Assembly (NCBI GenBank): GCA_023525715.1
Contig: CM042014.1
Location: 24,584,904 to 24,648,903 of the forward strand
Origin: Cichorium intybus
Lineage: Eukaryota > Streptophyta > Magnoliopsida > Asterales > Asteraceae
DNA length: 64,000 bases
Reading direction: 5' to 3'
In this document: positions 1 to 18,249 of the stretch, one piece after another
Layout of the letters: each line of letters starts with the position of its first letter
Numbering within the stretch: the stretch's first letter is position 1
The notes under the pieces: model-generated
Seen by the model: the letters and a program-made list of their open reading frames with translations, nothing else
What the model was told of the DNA's origin: nothing
Databases searched by the model: none
Made by a program: the position numbers and the translations under genes

Positions 1-760
1 GGATGTTAAAAAAAACATATGGTATATGTTTGCTGAAATGGCTGGTAGAGATCACACATTGTTGTATTATTATCTGCTATTTGCTAATAGAACTGTATGC
101 TAGTGCCGATAGGTTGCTTATAGATTTCCACTAAGTTGTATACAATATGGACTGAATAGTCATAGAATGTGTGAGTTGACCTTATTGCATGTTCCTTGTT
201 TGGTTGTTGCCTTAGGGAAGATTCTCTTATTTGAAAGACTGTTTAGTTCGATATTGTATACAACTACGTTCGCGAAACAATCTGTCATCACTGGAGGAAG
301 TTCTGTCTTAGTTAGAATAGCAGGGTGGGGGTGGGATTCCAAGTATTCCTAGAAGGGTTGACATATGCCTTGTAAAGGCATATGTGTTAAAATTATTGGT
401 GAGAAGCGAATTGGATATTTCGAGACGGGTCTTGGAACGAACATGGATAGGTGTGGAAGGTAGTAGTAGAGCTCCTACTATCGAAAGCACAGGATCTGCG
501 TTTGAGTCGGGAGTTCGTCACGAAGGATCCAAGGAGCTGAGTATGTGAGTGTCTAGCATAGCTGACTTAAATGCTAGTGTAATGTGGTAAACATTTATCC
601 ATTCAATTGGTGAATGTTGATTGTGAGGTTCAGTAGGAACAATTAAGATGTGATCATACCAGTTTGGTTGGACCGATCATGCTTAAGTTGATTACTGAGG
701 ACTATCAAGGACCCATGAACGGGAAAAAGATGAGTTATTAGATATAGAATACGTACCTGC
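1..760. other. Copia internal region, no coding sequence recognised
   Basis: This stretch follows gag in the direction of the element, where protease and integrase are expected. Only short ORFs (about 60 codons) are present, and none shows a protease DTG or integrase motif that I recognise. It is either strongly decayed or replaced sequence. Confidence 0.4.
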
Positions 761-1649
761 CTATGACGGTTTCACTTTACCGTCCTTGACATCCTGCAGA
801 TACGTTGGGCAGCTCCTCTTCCAATGACCCTTCTGCTTGCAGTAAAAGCAATCGGCCTCTTTGGGGTTCCGAACATGTGGAATTCCTGAAGACTTACCTT
901 TCGAGGCACCGCTAGATGACCCGACATGAGTCTTTTCCCTCCAGTTCTGCTTAGGATGGCCTTTCCATTTCTTTCCCTTTCCGGAGCCAATAGCCAGGAC
1001 AGACGGGTTGATAGGGAGCACAGCCTTTCCCTTCACCCCGTCCTCAGCAGTACGAAGCATGCGGTGTAACTCTGCTAGGTTTGCCTGGTTGTTGTTCAAA
1101 TGATACGCCAGTGTGAACTGGTCATAAGAACTGGGCAAGGAGTTTAGCATTATGTCAACTGCTAAATCCTCATGGACAGGCATCCCCAGCTTTCTAAGCC
1201 TTTCCACATAACCATGCATCCTCTGCACAGATGGACTCGCCCTCCTTGGGCTTGCTGTTAGTGAAAGCTTTTACAACCTCACGCCTTTCGATGCGCTCTT
1301 GCTTGCGGAACCTTTCCGCGAGTTCTTTGTGCATCTCGTAAGGCCAATAGTCCTTATAGATACGTTGCAGTTCAGGGTTCATAGTAGCGATCATGATGCA
1401 AGCCACTTTGGTTGCATCATCAGAGTGTTTAGTGTACGCAGCAATTTCCTCGGGAGCAGCGGTTTCAGTGTCCACATCAACAAGCTCGGTTTCCAGAACA
1501 TACTCTTTATGTTCAAACCTTAAAGCCATTTTGATGTTGCGGATCCAGTCATTATAGTTGGTGCCGTCCAACGTCACCTTTGAGCATAATGACAGAATCG
1601 AGGTGACATTACCGGGATTTGAGTGGGGAACGGATTGGTCAGAAGACAT
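761..1649 (-). pseudogene. Copia gag polyprotein with a frameshift
   Basis: Two overlapping minus-strand reading frames make up one gag. The first (1649-1194) starts MSSDQSVPHSNPGN and contains the UBN2-type capsid segment (WIRNIKMALRFE, then MHKELAERFRKQERIERREV). The second (1228-761) continues with MQRMHGYVERLRKLGMPVHE, a basic linker and a CCHC zinc knuckle (CFYCKQKGHWKRSC). The switch between them falls near 1200-1228, just after KEGESICA, and looks like a small deletion that shifts the frame. Gag packages the element RNA into virus-like particles. A stop follows KDGKVKPS, and no protease continues in frame. Confidence 0.85.
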
Positions 1650-2917
1650 CTGAACAAGAAGAAGGTAGTTTTAATTAGATATAATAATAATAATAATAAC
1701 CCTTATATTCACCTAAGAACAAATATAAGGCTAGGATCCTACAATAACAATCTACAATACCGAAAAGGGATGCCGTAACCAATATTGCAAATTTTATAAG
1801 GTAGGCGAATGACGATTCAGCCAATTCCACCGTGGAAACATAATCATATTATAATGGAATTCCTAGTTTCTTTGAGATTTACCGAACTGTTCGATAGCAT
1901 GTTTTAATCTCGGGAATGCCCCGCTGTTTGTGACTGGTATACCGAGGATCACAAACCAGGTGTGAATAACCATGCAAATTGCTTGGTTCTCTTGAAGTCA
2001 ATTGTCATCTCTAATTAACGTGCCGGTAAACCACACACGCTCCGTTAATAATGACAAAATCAAGAAACCCATCGCGACACATTGCGGACCCCAGTTGGTG
2101 TGCCGGTAAACCACACACGCTCCACCAACGTTCCACAAGGTGCAATGTGCAATTTCATGGATTAGCACCAGTTCACATTTTTAACTTAAAGTAACTAGAT
2201 TGGGATTTGTTTTAGGGTTCTAATACTTTCAATTATAGCATTATACTTTTAAGAGGCTTAGCGGTTCTATCATACCCGTTCGGCTAACAACACTCGACTG
2301 ACCAGGAGAGCGGTGGGTAAGAGTAGATACCCATTAGACTAACATTTTATAGTCAGTCGCCTTATACCCTCTTTATAAGACAGTTTTATGAATGAGGCTT
2401 ACTAGCGGTAGACTAACCAATTTTCTTATATATATTAAATTAACTTTTAATCATAAATACATATAAGATATATTTTAATCTTATTAAAATATTTTAGAAT
2501 TAATTTTGTCTTAATTTTTTGCAAATTATTACTAATTTTTGAAAATTTTAATTAATTCTTTAAACTGATTTAATTAGTCTTTTAATTAATCAATTAATTA
2601 AACTAATTAAATCTAGGTTACAAATTACCAAATTAATCAAATTAATTTATCTGTATTGGTCCTATGATTCTCGAAAATTACAAGCCAAGCAAGAAGGGTT
2701 CAAGTTATTTTAATTGATATTGTTACCAAAAATAACAACACATAATTATGGCAAGCAAATCAAGCAATCAAGGGGGGACCAAGGGGGGTGGCGGCTAGGG
2801 TTAGGAAACCCTAGCCTTGGCATCGATTTTGGCCTCTCTCCATGAGGTGTTCATCGCAAAACACTCAAGGCAAAAAATAAGCATGCAGTTCAAAACAATT
2901 CACAAGAAAACAAGCTA
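1650..2917 (-). other. Copia untranslated leader between primer-binding site and gag
   Basis: This is about 1.27 kb of AT-rich sequence without a credible ORF. It contains a direct repeat of the motif TGCCGGTAAACCACACACGC at about 2021 and 2101. Each copy is followed by a short stretch that also occurs nearby in inverted form. Confidence 0.5.
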
Positions 2918-2929
2918 GCTCTGATACCA
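2918..2929 (-). other. Primer-binding site for tRNA-Met
   Basis: The minus strand reads TGGTATCAGAGC, the standard Copia primer-binding site complementary to the 3' end of initiator tRNA-Met. It sits one base inside the LTR end. Confidence 0.9.
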
Positions 2930-2930
2930 C

Positions 2931-3696
2931 TGAAGGGTTCCTATGCAAACAACGAACACAAAAATTCCTATGGTTCACATACAACCCTAATATTGATCTA
3001 TGTTTTCTTCTATGAAGATTAGAACTAAAAACCTAAAGGATACAATTCAATTCTAAAGATGAATTAGGAAAAACCAACCTTTGATCTTATGATCCTTCAA
3101 GCAAGCAGCAAAAGAATCCTGCTTCAAATGCAAGTCACACCCAAGTGATGGAAGAATCAGTCCATCAGAGTAACACAGAGAGAGAGATGGCGTGAATAAT
3201 GAGGTGCCAGGGGGTTCCTTTTATAGCCTGCTAGGGTTACACCTGAAACCCTAAGGAGCCTCCAACTGGACAAGGCTTTTGACCACTTGGACCAGGCTTA
3301 CCAAAACCCTAATTAGTGTTTCGCCAAACCCTGGAGGAGCCTCCAGGGTGGCGCCATTTTGGTCCCTGGTTTTACCTGGCCAGTTATTCAACTATTGAAT
3401 AAATGCCAAACCAGTCCCTGCACCTTTTAATTAATTAATTTAATCTCTAAATTAAATCCAATTAATTCTAAATTAAATCTTAATTAATTATTATAGTTTC
3501 TAATTAATATATTAACACTTAAATATATTAATAAACCATATATATATTTTCTATTGATTTATTATACAATTAATAAATCAACTATTCTCTCCACTGAACT
3601 ATATATCTATCCTCCATCTATGAGGGCAACCCAAATGGACTTTGTGTTTATTCATAAGATAAATACAATTATAAGTCATGGCTTAGACACCTAATC

Positions 3697-3701
<5 letters not shown>
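2931..3701 (-). repeat. Copia 5' LTR (771 bp)
   Basis: On the minus strand it begins TGTTGGATTAGG and ends CCCTTCA, directly before the primer-binding site. It is AT-rich and should contain the element's promoter and polyadenylation signal. Confidence 0.8.
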
Positions 3702-3734
<33 letters not shown>

Positions 3735-3783
3735 CGGGTTGACCCGAACCCGAACAAAAAAATAAAAATCAACCCTAAACGCG

Positions 3784-3873
<90 letters not shown>
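3702..3873. repeat. Two (TA)n arrays around a 54-bp fragment
   Basis: Arrays lie at about 3702-3733 and 3788-3873. The fragment between them contains CGGGTTGACCCGAACCCG, similar to the sequence just right of the TA array at 10194. Both may be remains of one older repeat family that was split by later insertions. Confidence 0.7.

Positions 3874-10124
<6,251 letters not shown>

Positions 10125-10194
<70 letters not shown>
10125..10194. repeat. (TA)n microsatellite
   Basis: A TA array of about 70 bp at the right end of the preceding element. It continues into a CGGGTTAA-rich repeat fragment (10195-10320). Confidence 0.95.
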
Positions 10195-10198
<4 letters not shown>

Positions 10199-10501
10199 TT
10201 GTCGGGTTAACCAGATTTTGGTTTTTTGCCTATTACACCCGACCCTATCCATCTTATTCGGGTTAAGATCGGGTCGGGGTAATCGGGTTCAGGTATTTTG
10301 ACACCCCTAGTCATGAATAATATTTTAGTAGAATAATGTACTTTAATGATGATTTTTTATTTTTAAAATTATGGGATAAAAGTCGCGAAAATTATTAAAA
10401 AAGTACTTTTTAAAAAAATTTCATTATTTTTCATTATTCTAATTTTTTTTTCATCTCCAAAATAAGTTATCACTAAGTTGTGTCATTGTAGCCTTACGAA
10501 G

Positions 10502-10912
10502 TAGGGGTGAGCATGGTCTTGGGACCGACCCGACCATGACCGAACCCGAACCGGACCGAGACCGAGAGAAGACATTCAATGGAACCGAGGACCGACCAAA
10601 CTATGGGACTTGGTCTTGGGTTTGGGTATGAGTTTGCTCGGGTTTGGTCGAGTTTTACCTGAGAAGGACCAAGCGTAAAAATTTCAAAGGCCTACATTAT
10701 AACATTATGTATTTTAAACTTTCGGTCGGTTCCGTATCCGAGAACCCGACAATACCGAAGGACCAAGACCGAGAAGGACCAAGACCGAATTAAGCCACAT
10801 ATACGGACCAAGTATCGACCAAGTAACATAGCCGGTTCCTTATCTCGGGTCCGGTTCCTCGGTTATTGGGCTTGGGCTCGGTTCCGAGGACTATTTGCAC
10901 ATCCCTACTACA
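10502..10912. mobile_element. hAT-like MITE
   Basis: Ends are GTAGGGGTGAGCA and, inverted, GTAGGGATGTGCA, the usual end type of many plant hAT MITEs. The interior is rich in GACCAAGACCGA-type repeats and codes for nothing. The 8-bp flanks (TACGAAGT and TACAAACT) agree at six positions, so a decayed target duplication is possible. Confidence 0.6.
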
Positions 10913-11429
10913 AACTATTCAATTTTAATTTTAATGATTTCCAATGTTTTTTTTTTTTTGATATTCTAGATGCTTAAATTTGACATTTACATGTAACCAC
11001 TAAAAGGGAATTGGGTAACTAATAAACATAGTGTTTAAACCCGTAGAAGACCAAAAAAAAACATTAAAGACTATTTAAATCAAAACCAAAAAATTTATAA
11101 GGCTACAATGATAGTATCCATATATTCTTTTTAATCAAACCTCAAAATATCAATTACAATAGCTTAAAAAATTTAATAACCATTTTCCCCCAATGTATTT
11201 TTTTCCTTAAAGTGGGATGAAAAAAACTGTCATTATATAAATAAATGAAACTACATTGCTATTTTTTATATCGTACATTTTCATAAATTTCGGTTTTCAA
11301 TATCCTTTTATTGACATCCTAATTTCATTTTTCTATAATAACAAATACAATAATCGGATAATTTTTTTTCTAAAGCTATCACGCAATTAACATACGAGAT
11401 TATTATTTATTATACCAATTTCATATCAA
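10913..11429. other. Ancient upstream flank of the MADS gene
   Basis: No gene is present. The part from about 11170 to 11429 resembles 50950-51173, which lies upstream of the third MADS exon 1. This shows it was once contiguous with the MADS promoter before the Helitron at 11430 inserted. Confidence 0.55.
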
Positions 11430-11489
11430 CTAGTATTCTCCCCGTGCTCCGCACGGGTCCGGGGGAATGTGTTAGTCAAACTATCATGA

Positions 11490-11837
11490 GTCTATCCTAA
11501 TGCTACAGTTGCTATCGGTTGCGATGTTGAATGAAGCGGCTCTTCCACCTCTCTAGTTCTTTGCTGATGGTCCATCAACAGTCTTCTGTGCAACTGAATT
11601 ATAGATGAACAAAAATAAACTGTTAAAATGTATTTTAAGAAATTTTGAGAAAGCTTACCAGTGATGGAGTGAACGGCGGTCATGAGACCCTCAAGAACAC
11701 CGAATCTGTCATTAATAACCTTGGTGAGAGGTGCAAGACAGTTGGTAGTAGTACAGCTGGTGTTTGAAACGATGTGAAGGTCTGATTGGTATTCCTTCTC
11801 ATTCACACCCACAACGAACATGGGAGCATCCTTGGTT
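11490..11837 (-). pseudogene. GAPC: Captured fragment of cytosolic GAPDH
   Basis: The minus strand encodes KDAPMFVVGVNEKEYQSD, then the catalytic-cysteine region and NCLAPLTKVINDRFG to HSIT. A GT-AG intron follows (about 11655-11597), and then an exon with QKTVDGPS and RGGRAASFN. This matches the middle of plant glyceraldehyde-3-phosphate dehydrogenase. Damage is clear: the active-site motif has an extra threonine (SCTTTNC instead of SCTTNC), and the conserved tryptophan before RGGRAA is a stop codon. The retained intron shows capture from genomic DNA. It lies in the same orientation as the Helitron and cannot make an enzyme. Confidence 0.9.
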
Positions 11838-12429
11838 TTTTTTCTTTGTATTATAGCATTGTACTTTGGAAAATTTATGTACAAACCAATCTTCATTGCT
11901 ATAACTGGGTAGATTTTTCAATGTACAACGTCCTTAATAAGAAGAAACTCAACGAAAGTACAATGTTGTTATTAAACAAAAATTTCAAAGTAAAATGCTT
12001 TGAAAAATGAAACATAGAAAGTACAATGCTGCAATAGAAAGAAATGAAAGTAGGGTGCCGCAAATGATACGTTTCACATTTATGTACAAACCAATCTTCA
12101 TTCCCTTGTTTAGATTTTTTTTTGCCAAAATGAAAAGATCTCACTTTTCAGAGGAAAAACTAACGTACCTAGATGTGTATGTTAAGCTCTGAAAACCAGA
12201 GTTCATACCTAAAGCATACAAATGATACGTTTCACATTTAAAAAAAAAGAACGATTATTTTTTAAATCTTACTGAATAAATGCTGCTTGTGTTGGAATTT
12301 CGTCACGCTGTGCTTTAATGATACGATTTCCCTTATAGTTTTAAGGCAAGTTCCTGAAAAATACTAACATGTGAATCATTCACAGTAAAACAATACAATA
12401 TAAGTAAGAACGTAAGCAAACTTTAAAAA

Positions 12430-13080
12430 TATATAAGCAATTGCAAGTAATACCATTTTTGCTGAATTCAGTCTCTCAATAGATTTTCTGAAAGGATGAT
12501 CAACACCATGAGGAAAACTCCCTTCATGATCATTTGTCTGTATCGTCTTCTCTAATTCACTGACCTCCAATTGCAGTCTAGCATATAATTCACTGCAATT
12601 TGATTCAACGTCTTCTCTAATAAACTTTTTGGCAGAAGCTAATGCTAAAATCAATAAGGGAATCTCTGATTTTACATCTCATCCACATGTTAATTTCAGC
12701 TGAATCATGATGAGGGGTTGTATACTGGTTAATTAAGAAAGAATTTGGTGGTTATTAGTACCAAAGAACTAAAAATTAAACCTCAAGTGAATTTAGTATC
12801 CTTTATTGATCCTTTGGATAATTGACACCAGATACACCTGAGTAAATAGCTTCAAAGGAGGATTTATTTGAGCCGTATTTTGAAAGGGCTTCCATCATCA
12901 CCTGCTCCGATGTCTCTTGACCTAAGGTAACAAAGAAAATGCACTGTTAAAAACCACAAACAGAGGTAAGTTTGAAATGGTAAGAAAATGAACCTTTTTT
13001 GTAATGGGATGCCCCAATCTAGCTTCTAAGGACTTGTCTAGCTGGTGCAACGCTCCTTCACCCTCAACTGTAATAAATAT
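12430..13080 (-). pseudogene. Captured exon fragments of an unrecognised gene
   Basis: Three minus-strand stretches look like exons. About 13075-12990 contains EGALHQLDKSLEARLGHP. About 12930-12825 contains SEQVMMEALSKYGSNKSS, runs to GVNYPKDQ and ends in a stop. About 12650-12450 contains SELYARLQLEVSELEKTI and ends near RLNSAKM before a possible splice donor. Exon-like pieces with stops also occur at about 13990-13290. They share the orientation of the Helitron. I do not recognise the source gene or genes. Confidence 0.35.
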
Positions 13081-15751
13081 TAAGAATAGGTCATTTAAAT
13101 TTGAAAAAGCTAAAATTACAAAAATGCAGTTGATAGTGAAGGTTTTGATCTCACCAATACCACTTAAATATATTTAATCTTTTGTAACCTTCTACATATA
13201 TTTTTTTTATTATTAAAGCAATATAGTTAGCTTATTCCCAATTACAATACATACTTACTTCAAATATGGAGAAATGGATCACACTTCATGATATTACATC
13301 CCGCTGGTTGAAGTTCATCCAGGCGCTGTCATGTAATTCCTGGACATACACCAAGAAATTTGTTATGATAATTGTTTTCGCCTGGCTAACAATCTATCTA
13401 TACACATCAATACTAATAGCCCATGATATTTATAACATAAAATCCAAGGAAATAGTTACCTACGGTCCAATTAAGTAGATGCAATTTCTTTGTTGGACAA
13501 TATTGTATCGATAAAGAAGTGTTGAAGTGATATTCAGATGATTCCATGAAGTTGCTCAAAATCATATATGCATTCTTATGTGGTGTTGTTAATTATTGAA
13601 CCTAGCCTCTCAATTGCAAGTTTGAAGGAAGAAGGGAGATCATCTTTATTTACCTGTTCACCTATCACAAAGACATTAAAATCAGATCAATTTAGGGCTT
13701 CACCATGTATCTTAAACTTGAAATGTGTAAACCACCCTACTAAAAAGTCTCCATGGCTGCCCAATTCATGAGGAATGGTTCCATTAAGTTCCTATAATCA
13801 CACATCTGTATCCACATAAATTCTAAATTTCATATAGTTATTGAAACCTAAACATTTAAATGCAAATTGAAAAACTAACCTCGGGAATACAAAATGTGAG
13901 AACTCGGTGGATTCTGAATATTCATGAACGCGTTCAACCTTTTTTTCTTTAATTACAAAATATCCACTAAACCGCTTGAATTGCACAAAGACAACCCTAA
14001 ATTAAATTTTAATAAAAGAATCGGGGAGTAAAGTGAATAAATTACCAGGACTCGTTAATTCATCGCCTTTTAAAGGGTAGCGATGATGTTTTTCTAGAGA
14101 GACAAAGAGGAGACAACTATCGAAGGAATTGTGATGCATCCGTTGGAAGGTTTTTCAGGGTGATGACTCTTCATCTTCAAACAGTGTGTCCAATGGGAAA
14201 CACATGGTTTCGTTCAAGGGAGTGGTACGTGGCCTTCTGAAAACCTTATGCAGGGCTGATTGGGCGATGGCCAAAAAAACCTTTAAAACCAATCGGAAAA
14301 ATCAACATCAACTCAAAGGAATCTAAGTATTAAACTTTTAAAACTAAGTATTATATGATTCAAGTATTAAGATGCATAAACAAAGTCAAAGGGAAAACCA
14401 AACCTTGAAACCAAATTCGGGTTTTTCTTGAGTTTTTCTAGGTTACAGACAGATTGGAGAAGCAGATGGGACTAAACCATTGAGTGAAACCATCTTCTTC
14501 TTGAAGAGTAACATTTTAGTCTGCAAGTTTCCAATAATTACTTAATCCCTGATCCATTGTCTCATATAAAAAGTTAAACAATAAGCATTCAACTCATATA
14601 ACGAAACTTCACAAAACAAACAACGTTATTTTGTAAACAATTTGATTGAATTCGAACTGCTTACCGCATTGTCTTGATCTCCCATCTTTTCGTTCCTCTT
14701 CTTTGTATTTTTTTAACTTCTATGGCTATTCCTTCAGATTTTGAAGAAGATAATGAAAGCTTAGTATTGGTTTCATTAGCACTGGAGAGAGAATTGGGAA
14801 GGAGAATGGGGTTGCTTCAGGATTTGTAGATCACTGCCCGCCACCACCACCACTCGAGGGTACCTTTTACAGGAAATCCTTATAGGTAGACGGGATATTT
14901 ATGAATATAAAACCGTATGGAAATCACCTGAGCTTGTAGATTCTCAACTAAAGAACATAATGATTTCAAATGGAATGATGAGAGAGAAATCGACTGTGGG
15001 TTTGGAGGAGATTTAGACGGCCTGAAGGAGGAGGGGTACCCCATCCACCGGTAAAGATCACACCATTGATCAGATTGAGTTTCTGTAGGAAACCCCCAAC
15101 GCCAACCTTAATTGCGATATCTGTTAAGCATCAAGGGTTAATTGGAATATGCAAATCAAGCTGTCGTGAGTACCAGAGATGTAGAAAGAAGAAGTCTGTA
15201 GTGCTTATGTTGCGATATCTGCAAATAGAGAGATGAAAGAATCCCAAACCCGTCAAAATGTATATGACTATTCAGCCATCATCCACCAAATCAAAACTAT
15301 GCGACAAAGATGGAAAAGAAACCAAAGAGAAGGGACGATCTGTTTGCAGCGAACGATTGGAGTTTATTTCTCCGTTCGATTTCATCTTCGTTGTTCACCA
15401 TCGGCACAGACGCCAAAGCTCGCCAAACGACCGATCGCTCTTTCTCCCAATCAGTCGCGAGGGTACCATATTGGCGATTGCGGTGGTAAATATTCGTCGA
15501 TGATAGAGAAAACAATGTCGTGGTGGGAAGGGGGAGGAACAGGGTATAAGGATGGTGGAGACGTAGGAGATGACGGAAAGATACGTGTTAGAAAGATGAG
15601 AAGGGGAAAGAAAACACCTGTTGCACAGATGGCGATAGAAGAGTGGCAAAAGAGGAGCACCCCCTTAAAAGCCCAAAACATCCCCTACCCGATCAAACCT
15701 TCCAAAAAGATATGTTGCTTTTTAATCTATATAACAATAACAATTAATTGA

Positions 15752-16165
15752 TCATCGACACACGAGTTGAAGAGGAGTAGAGGCAGGCCCAGTAGAATCC
15801 AATGCGGGTCTGGGGAGGGTCAAAGATGTAATTACAAGAAAAAAAAGATATTTTGGAAAATTCCCAATTCCAAGATAAATATCCCAGGACTGTTTAAAGT
15901 TAAAATCCATCTTCCCACCGCCAACGTAAACGGCAAAGATCTGAGCCTGGATCTAAATAGACACGTCGCACCATATCGACACACATGCTGCCTCGTAAAC
16001 CTGCTGACCAGGTTACTATGTTGGCTAACCGTGTCCACCATACACTTCTACTTACAAAACCCTAAACAGCGCGTCATTCTTTGTGGACTCATGCGACTAG
16101 GGGTTCGGGAAGCCATGCGATAAGTTAATAAACCCAACTCGTTTGCGCCTAAAGCAAGCCTCGAT
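15752..16165 (+). promoter_or_regulatory. Proximal promoter and 5' leader of MADS exon-1 copy 1
   Basis: This 414-bp stretch lies between the Helitron end and the start codon. It is identical to the region before exon-1 copy 2 (26343-26756), and it is also largely conserved before the third exon 1 (about 51173-51548), which suggests function. A telo-box-like AAACCCTAA is at about 16058-16066 and is kept in the third copy (near 51439). Transcription start and TATA box were not determined. Confidence 0.6.
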
Positions 16166-16350
16166 ATGGGGAGAGGGAAGGTCGAACTGAAGCGGATCGA
16201 AGACAAGAGCAGCCGTCAAGTCTCGTTCTCCAAGCGACGGAATGGATTGATGAAGAAATCTCATGAGCTGGCGGTGCTGTGCGACGTCGACGTCGCTCTC
16301 TTCATCTTTTCAGGCGGAGGCAGACTCTATGAGTTTTCGACCGGTGAAAG
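16166..16350 (+). CDS. FLC-like MADS-box exon 1, upstream duplicate
   Basis: This 185-bp exon encodes a complete MADS domain: MGRGKVELKRIEDKSSRQ, the SKRRNG core, then LYEFSTGE. It ends in a donor AG|GTACGC at 16350. It is identical to the exon at 26757-26941. Its own block carries no exons 2-7, but its donor could splice across about 22.9 kb to the acceptor at 39240, giving exactly the same protein as the downstream copy. It may thus be an alternative first exon with its own promoter rather than a dead copy. The open frame continues to 16447, but that part is intron. Confidence 0.8.
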
Positions 16351-17997
16351 GTACGCGCGACTCCTGTCTGAGAAATGGAAATCATATCCAGTTCTCGTTC
16401 TTACTGTGTTAGATTTTCATCAACTGATCGCCGTTTTTCAAAATTGACCTTTCCGTTTCATATATCACGGAGACCTTGATTTTCAGTGATGAAGTCCGAG
16501 AATACTCGCTTCTCTATCATTTTTAATCATTTTTGGGGCACCGAGAAGTTATTTTGCTAGTCGCTTTGGTTATACGTGAAGGGAGATCTGTCTTTCGTGC
16601 ATCTTATTACACTCGATTTTTTTCCACCCACTGTATTTTGTAGCTCTAATTTCGTTACAGGACCTTTATGATTTGGGTCAAAACCCAAAAGTTTGGCCAA
16701 TACGTTTTTCTGGCTGGGTCCTGTCGATTTGCCTGTATACAATAATACTCAACTATGTATTGAGATACTTTAAGTAGTTGCTGGAATCATATATGCTCTT
16801 ACCAGGTCAGCTATCTTACCCTTGTGGCTTGGTTTATGCTCTACTTATGTGGATATGCGATTTACATTGTGTCTACCTTCTATTTTCTCTAAGGCCGTCA
16901 CATTTTGGTCTATATTAACGCCATTCATTACATCTACAACATGAACATGTTTCATTAGTAAAGCTTTCGCAAGAGTTTTGGTATTTAACCAATATTAGCT
17001 ATTATGGAACGCAAATACAAATTCCTTCTGGTCAAAAAGATTAAATTATGCTTCTAAAATGGTTTTATAGTCTTTTGTGTAGTCCACTCGAAAGGACGAA
17101 AGATGTGTTTCCTGTAAATAGAGTTGCAGTCTAGAGTAAATGTTATCTCATGTGGAGAATTAGATACTACCATGTTGCAGCCCAAAACTTTTTAGCTCAC
17201 CAGTCAAGCGCATCATATAATTAATGATTAAAAATCTTTGTCTTGAAAGCCTATCTTATTGGTTGTTAACGACTTTTTAAATTTTATCAATAAAACTGTA
17301 TAGGCAACGTGGACCCACCCACAAAATCACTACATGACTGAAATTGAACTAGGAATTGACAGACAAAGACATAAAATCATGCATTGATTTCAACACTGTT
17401 GTTGGTCCACAACATAAAAATTGCAAAACTATGACTTTTTATACGGCGCACGAGTACGACAGGAATGCCCAATTAAAGAAGTGTATAAGCTTCTTGTGTG
17501 TCAGGCAAATCTTGCCTTGGAGCTCTGGTCATGTTTGGGATTCTATTAGTGGAGTTGTTTCTGAATTCACGTGCGTTTTTTTTTTTTTTTATAATAAATG
17601 TCTTCTTTGGTTTAAACTTCGTGGATTAGCCCTTTAAGCTTGGGAGAGTACATTTAACTAGATGATAAGGGCGTCCAATCATTTTGCTATTTCTCATCAA
17701 GATTTGCTATATGGGTAACAACCATTGGAGAATGTTTTAAAAAAACATACAATATAATGTTCTTTTGGAATATCGAACCAAAAATATTTTGTAATTCCTT
17801 GTCCTACCATACGCATGACTTGGACAAGGTTGTTAAAAGTACCATGCAAAAATAATAAAAAAAAGGTTTTAGGTGCAACCATTGAAAGTGATCAACAAGT
17901 CAATTGGAAATTCATATAGTCACAAGGTCATATCATTGCAAATGGTCAACCAAAATAGCGTCCCAAGGACAAGACAAATGAGAATCATAACACAGTG

Positions 17998-18066
17998 ATA
18001 TCATTATGTGTCTTTAGGAGAAAGGTAGGACCATATCATTATGTGTCTTTAGGAGAAAGGTAGGAC
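17998..18066. repeat. Short tandem repeat in intron 1 (two units)
   Basis: A unit of about 35 bp beginning ATATCATTATGTGTC and ending AGGTAGGACC occurs twice in a row. The same is present in the second block at about 28589-28657. Confidence 0.8.
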
Positions 18067-18249
18067 CAGGATTCTATTGTCATGGAGAGATGTTCTCCAC
18101 GGCTTTTGACAAAAGGAAGAGGATTTTGAAATACTTTAATAAGTTAGTAAAACATACAACAAGTCAATAATCTTTTATGGTGCTCATTTTTGATCTTGTT
18201 GGTCTATCTTTTGTAAAATATAAACCACTTGGTGAAAATCTCATCTCGT

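Larger units (their letters stand above)
1..3701 (-). mobile_element. Ty1/Copia LTR retrotransposon, 5' part, runs off the window
   Basis: Reading on the minus strand, the order is LTR (3701-2931), tRNA-Met primer-binding site (2929-2918), about 1.27 kb leader (2917-1650) and gag (1649-761). The pol region and the second LTR would lie beyond position 1. The LTR begins TGTTGGATTAGG and ends in CA, as usual for this group. The gag frame is broken, so this copy is probably inactive. It abuts a TA microsatellite at 3702, so its target duplication cannot be read. Confidence 0.85.
11430..15751 (-). mobile_element. Gene-capturing non-autonomous Helitron (4.32 kb) in the MADS promoter
   Basis: On the minus strand it begins TCAATTAATTGTTATTG (15751 downward). 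It ends with a hairpin (CCCGTGC-GGA-GCACGGG, 11457-11441), GAGAATA and the terminal CTAG (11433-11430). Flanking bases are A (11429) and T (15752). The third MADS block has the two flanks joined near 51173 without the element, which independently supports both borders. The interior carries a GAPDH fragment and other exon-like pieces on the minus strand (11490-13990). From 14381 rightward it lies in the tandem duplication, so the downstream copy (24972-26342) keeps only the 5' part. No Rep/helicase gene is seen. Confidence 0.8.

Noticed and set aside
11492..11896. Functional GAPDH gene
   Set aside because: It has only the central part, an inserted residue at the active site and a stop at a conserved tryptophan, and it lies within Helitron borders.
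15233..15751. 172-codon ORF (and its twin at 25824-26342)
   Set aside because: It lies within the Helitron 5' part, overlaps several frames of similar length on both strands and ends at the Helitron border. No domain is recognisable, and its persistence in two blocks only reflects the duplication.
16166..16447. 93-codon MADS ORF taken as a complete gene
   Set aside because: The last 31 codons are past the conserved donor AG|GTACGC at 16350. The protein-coding part is the 185-bp exon 1.
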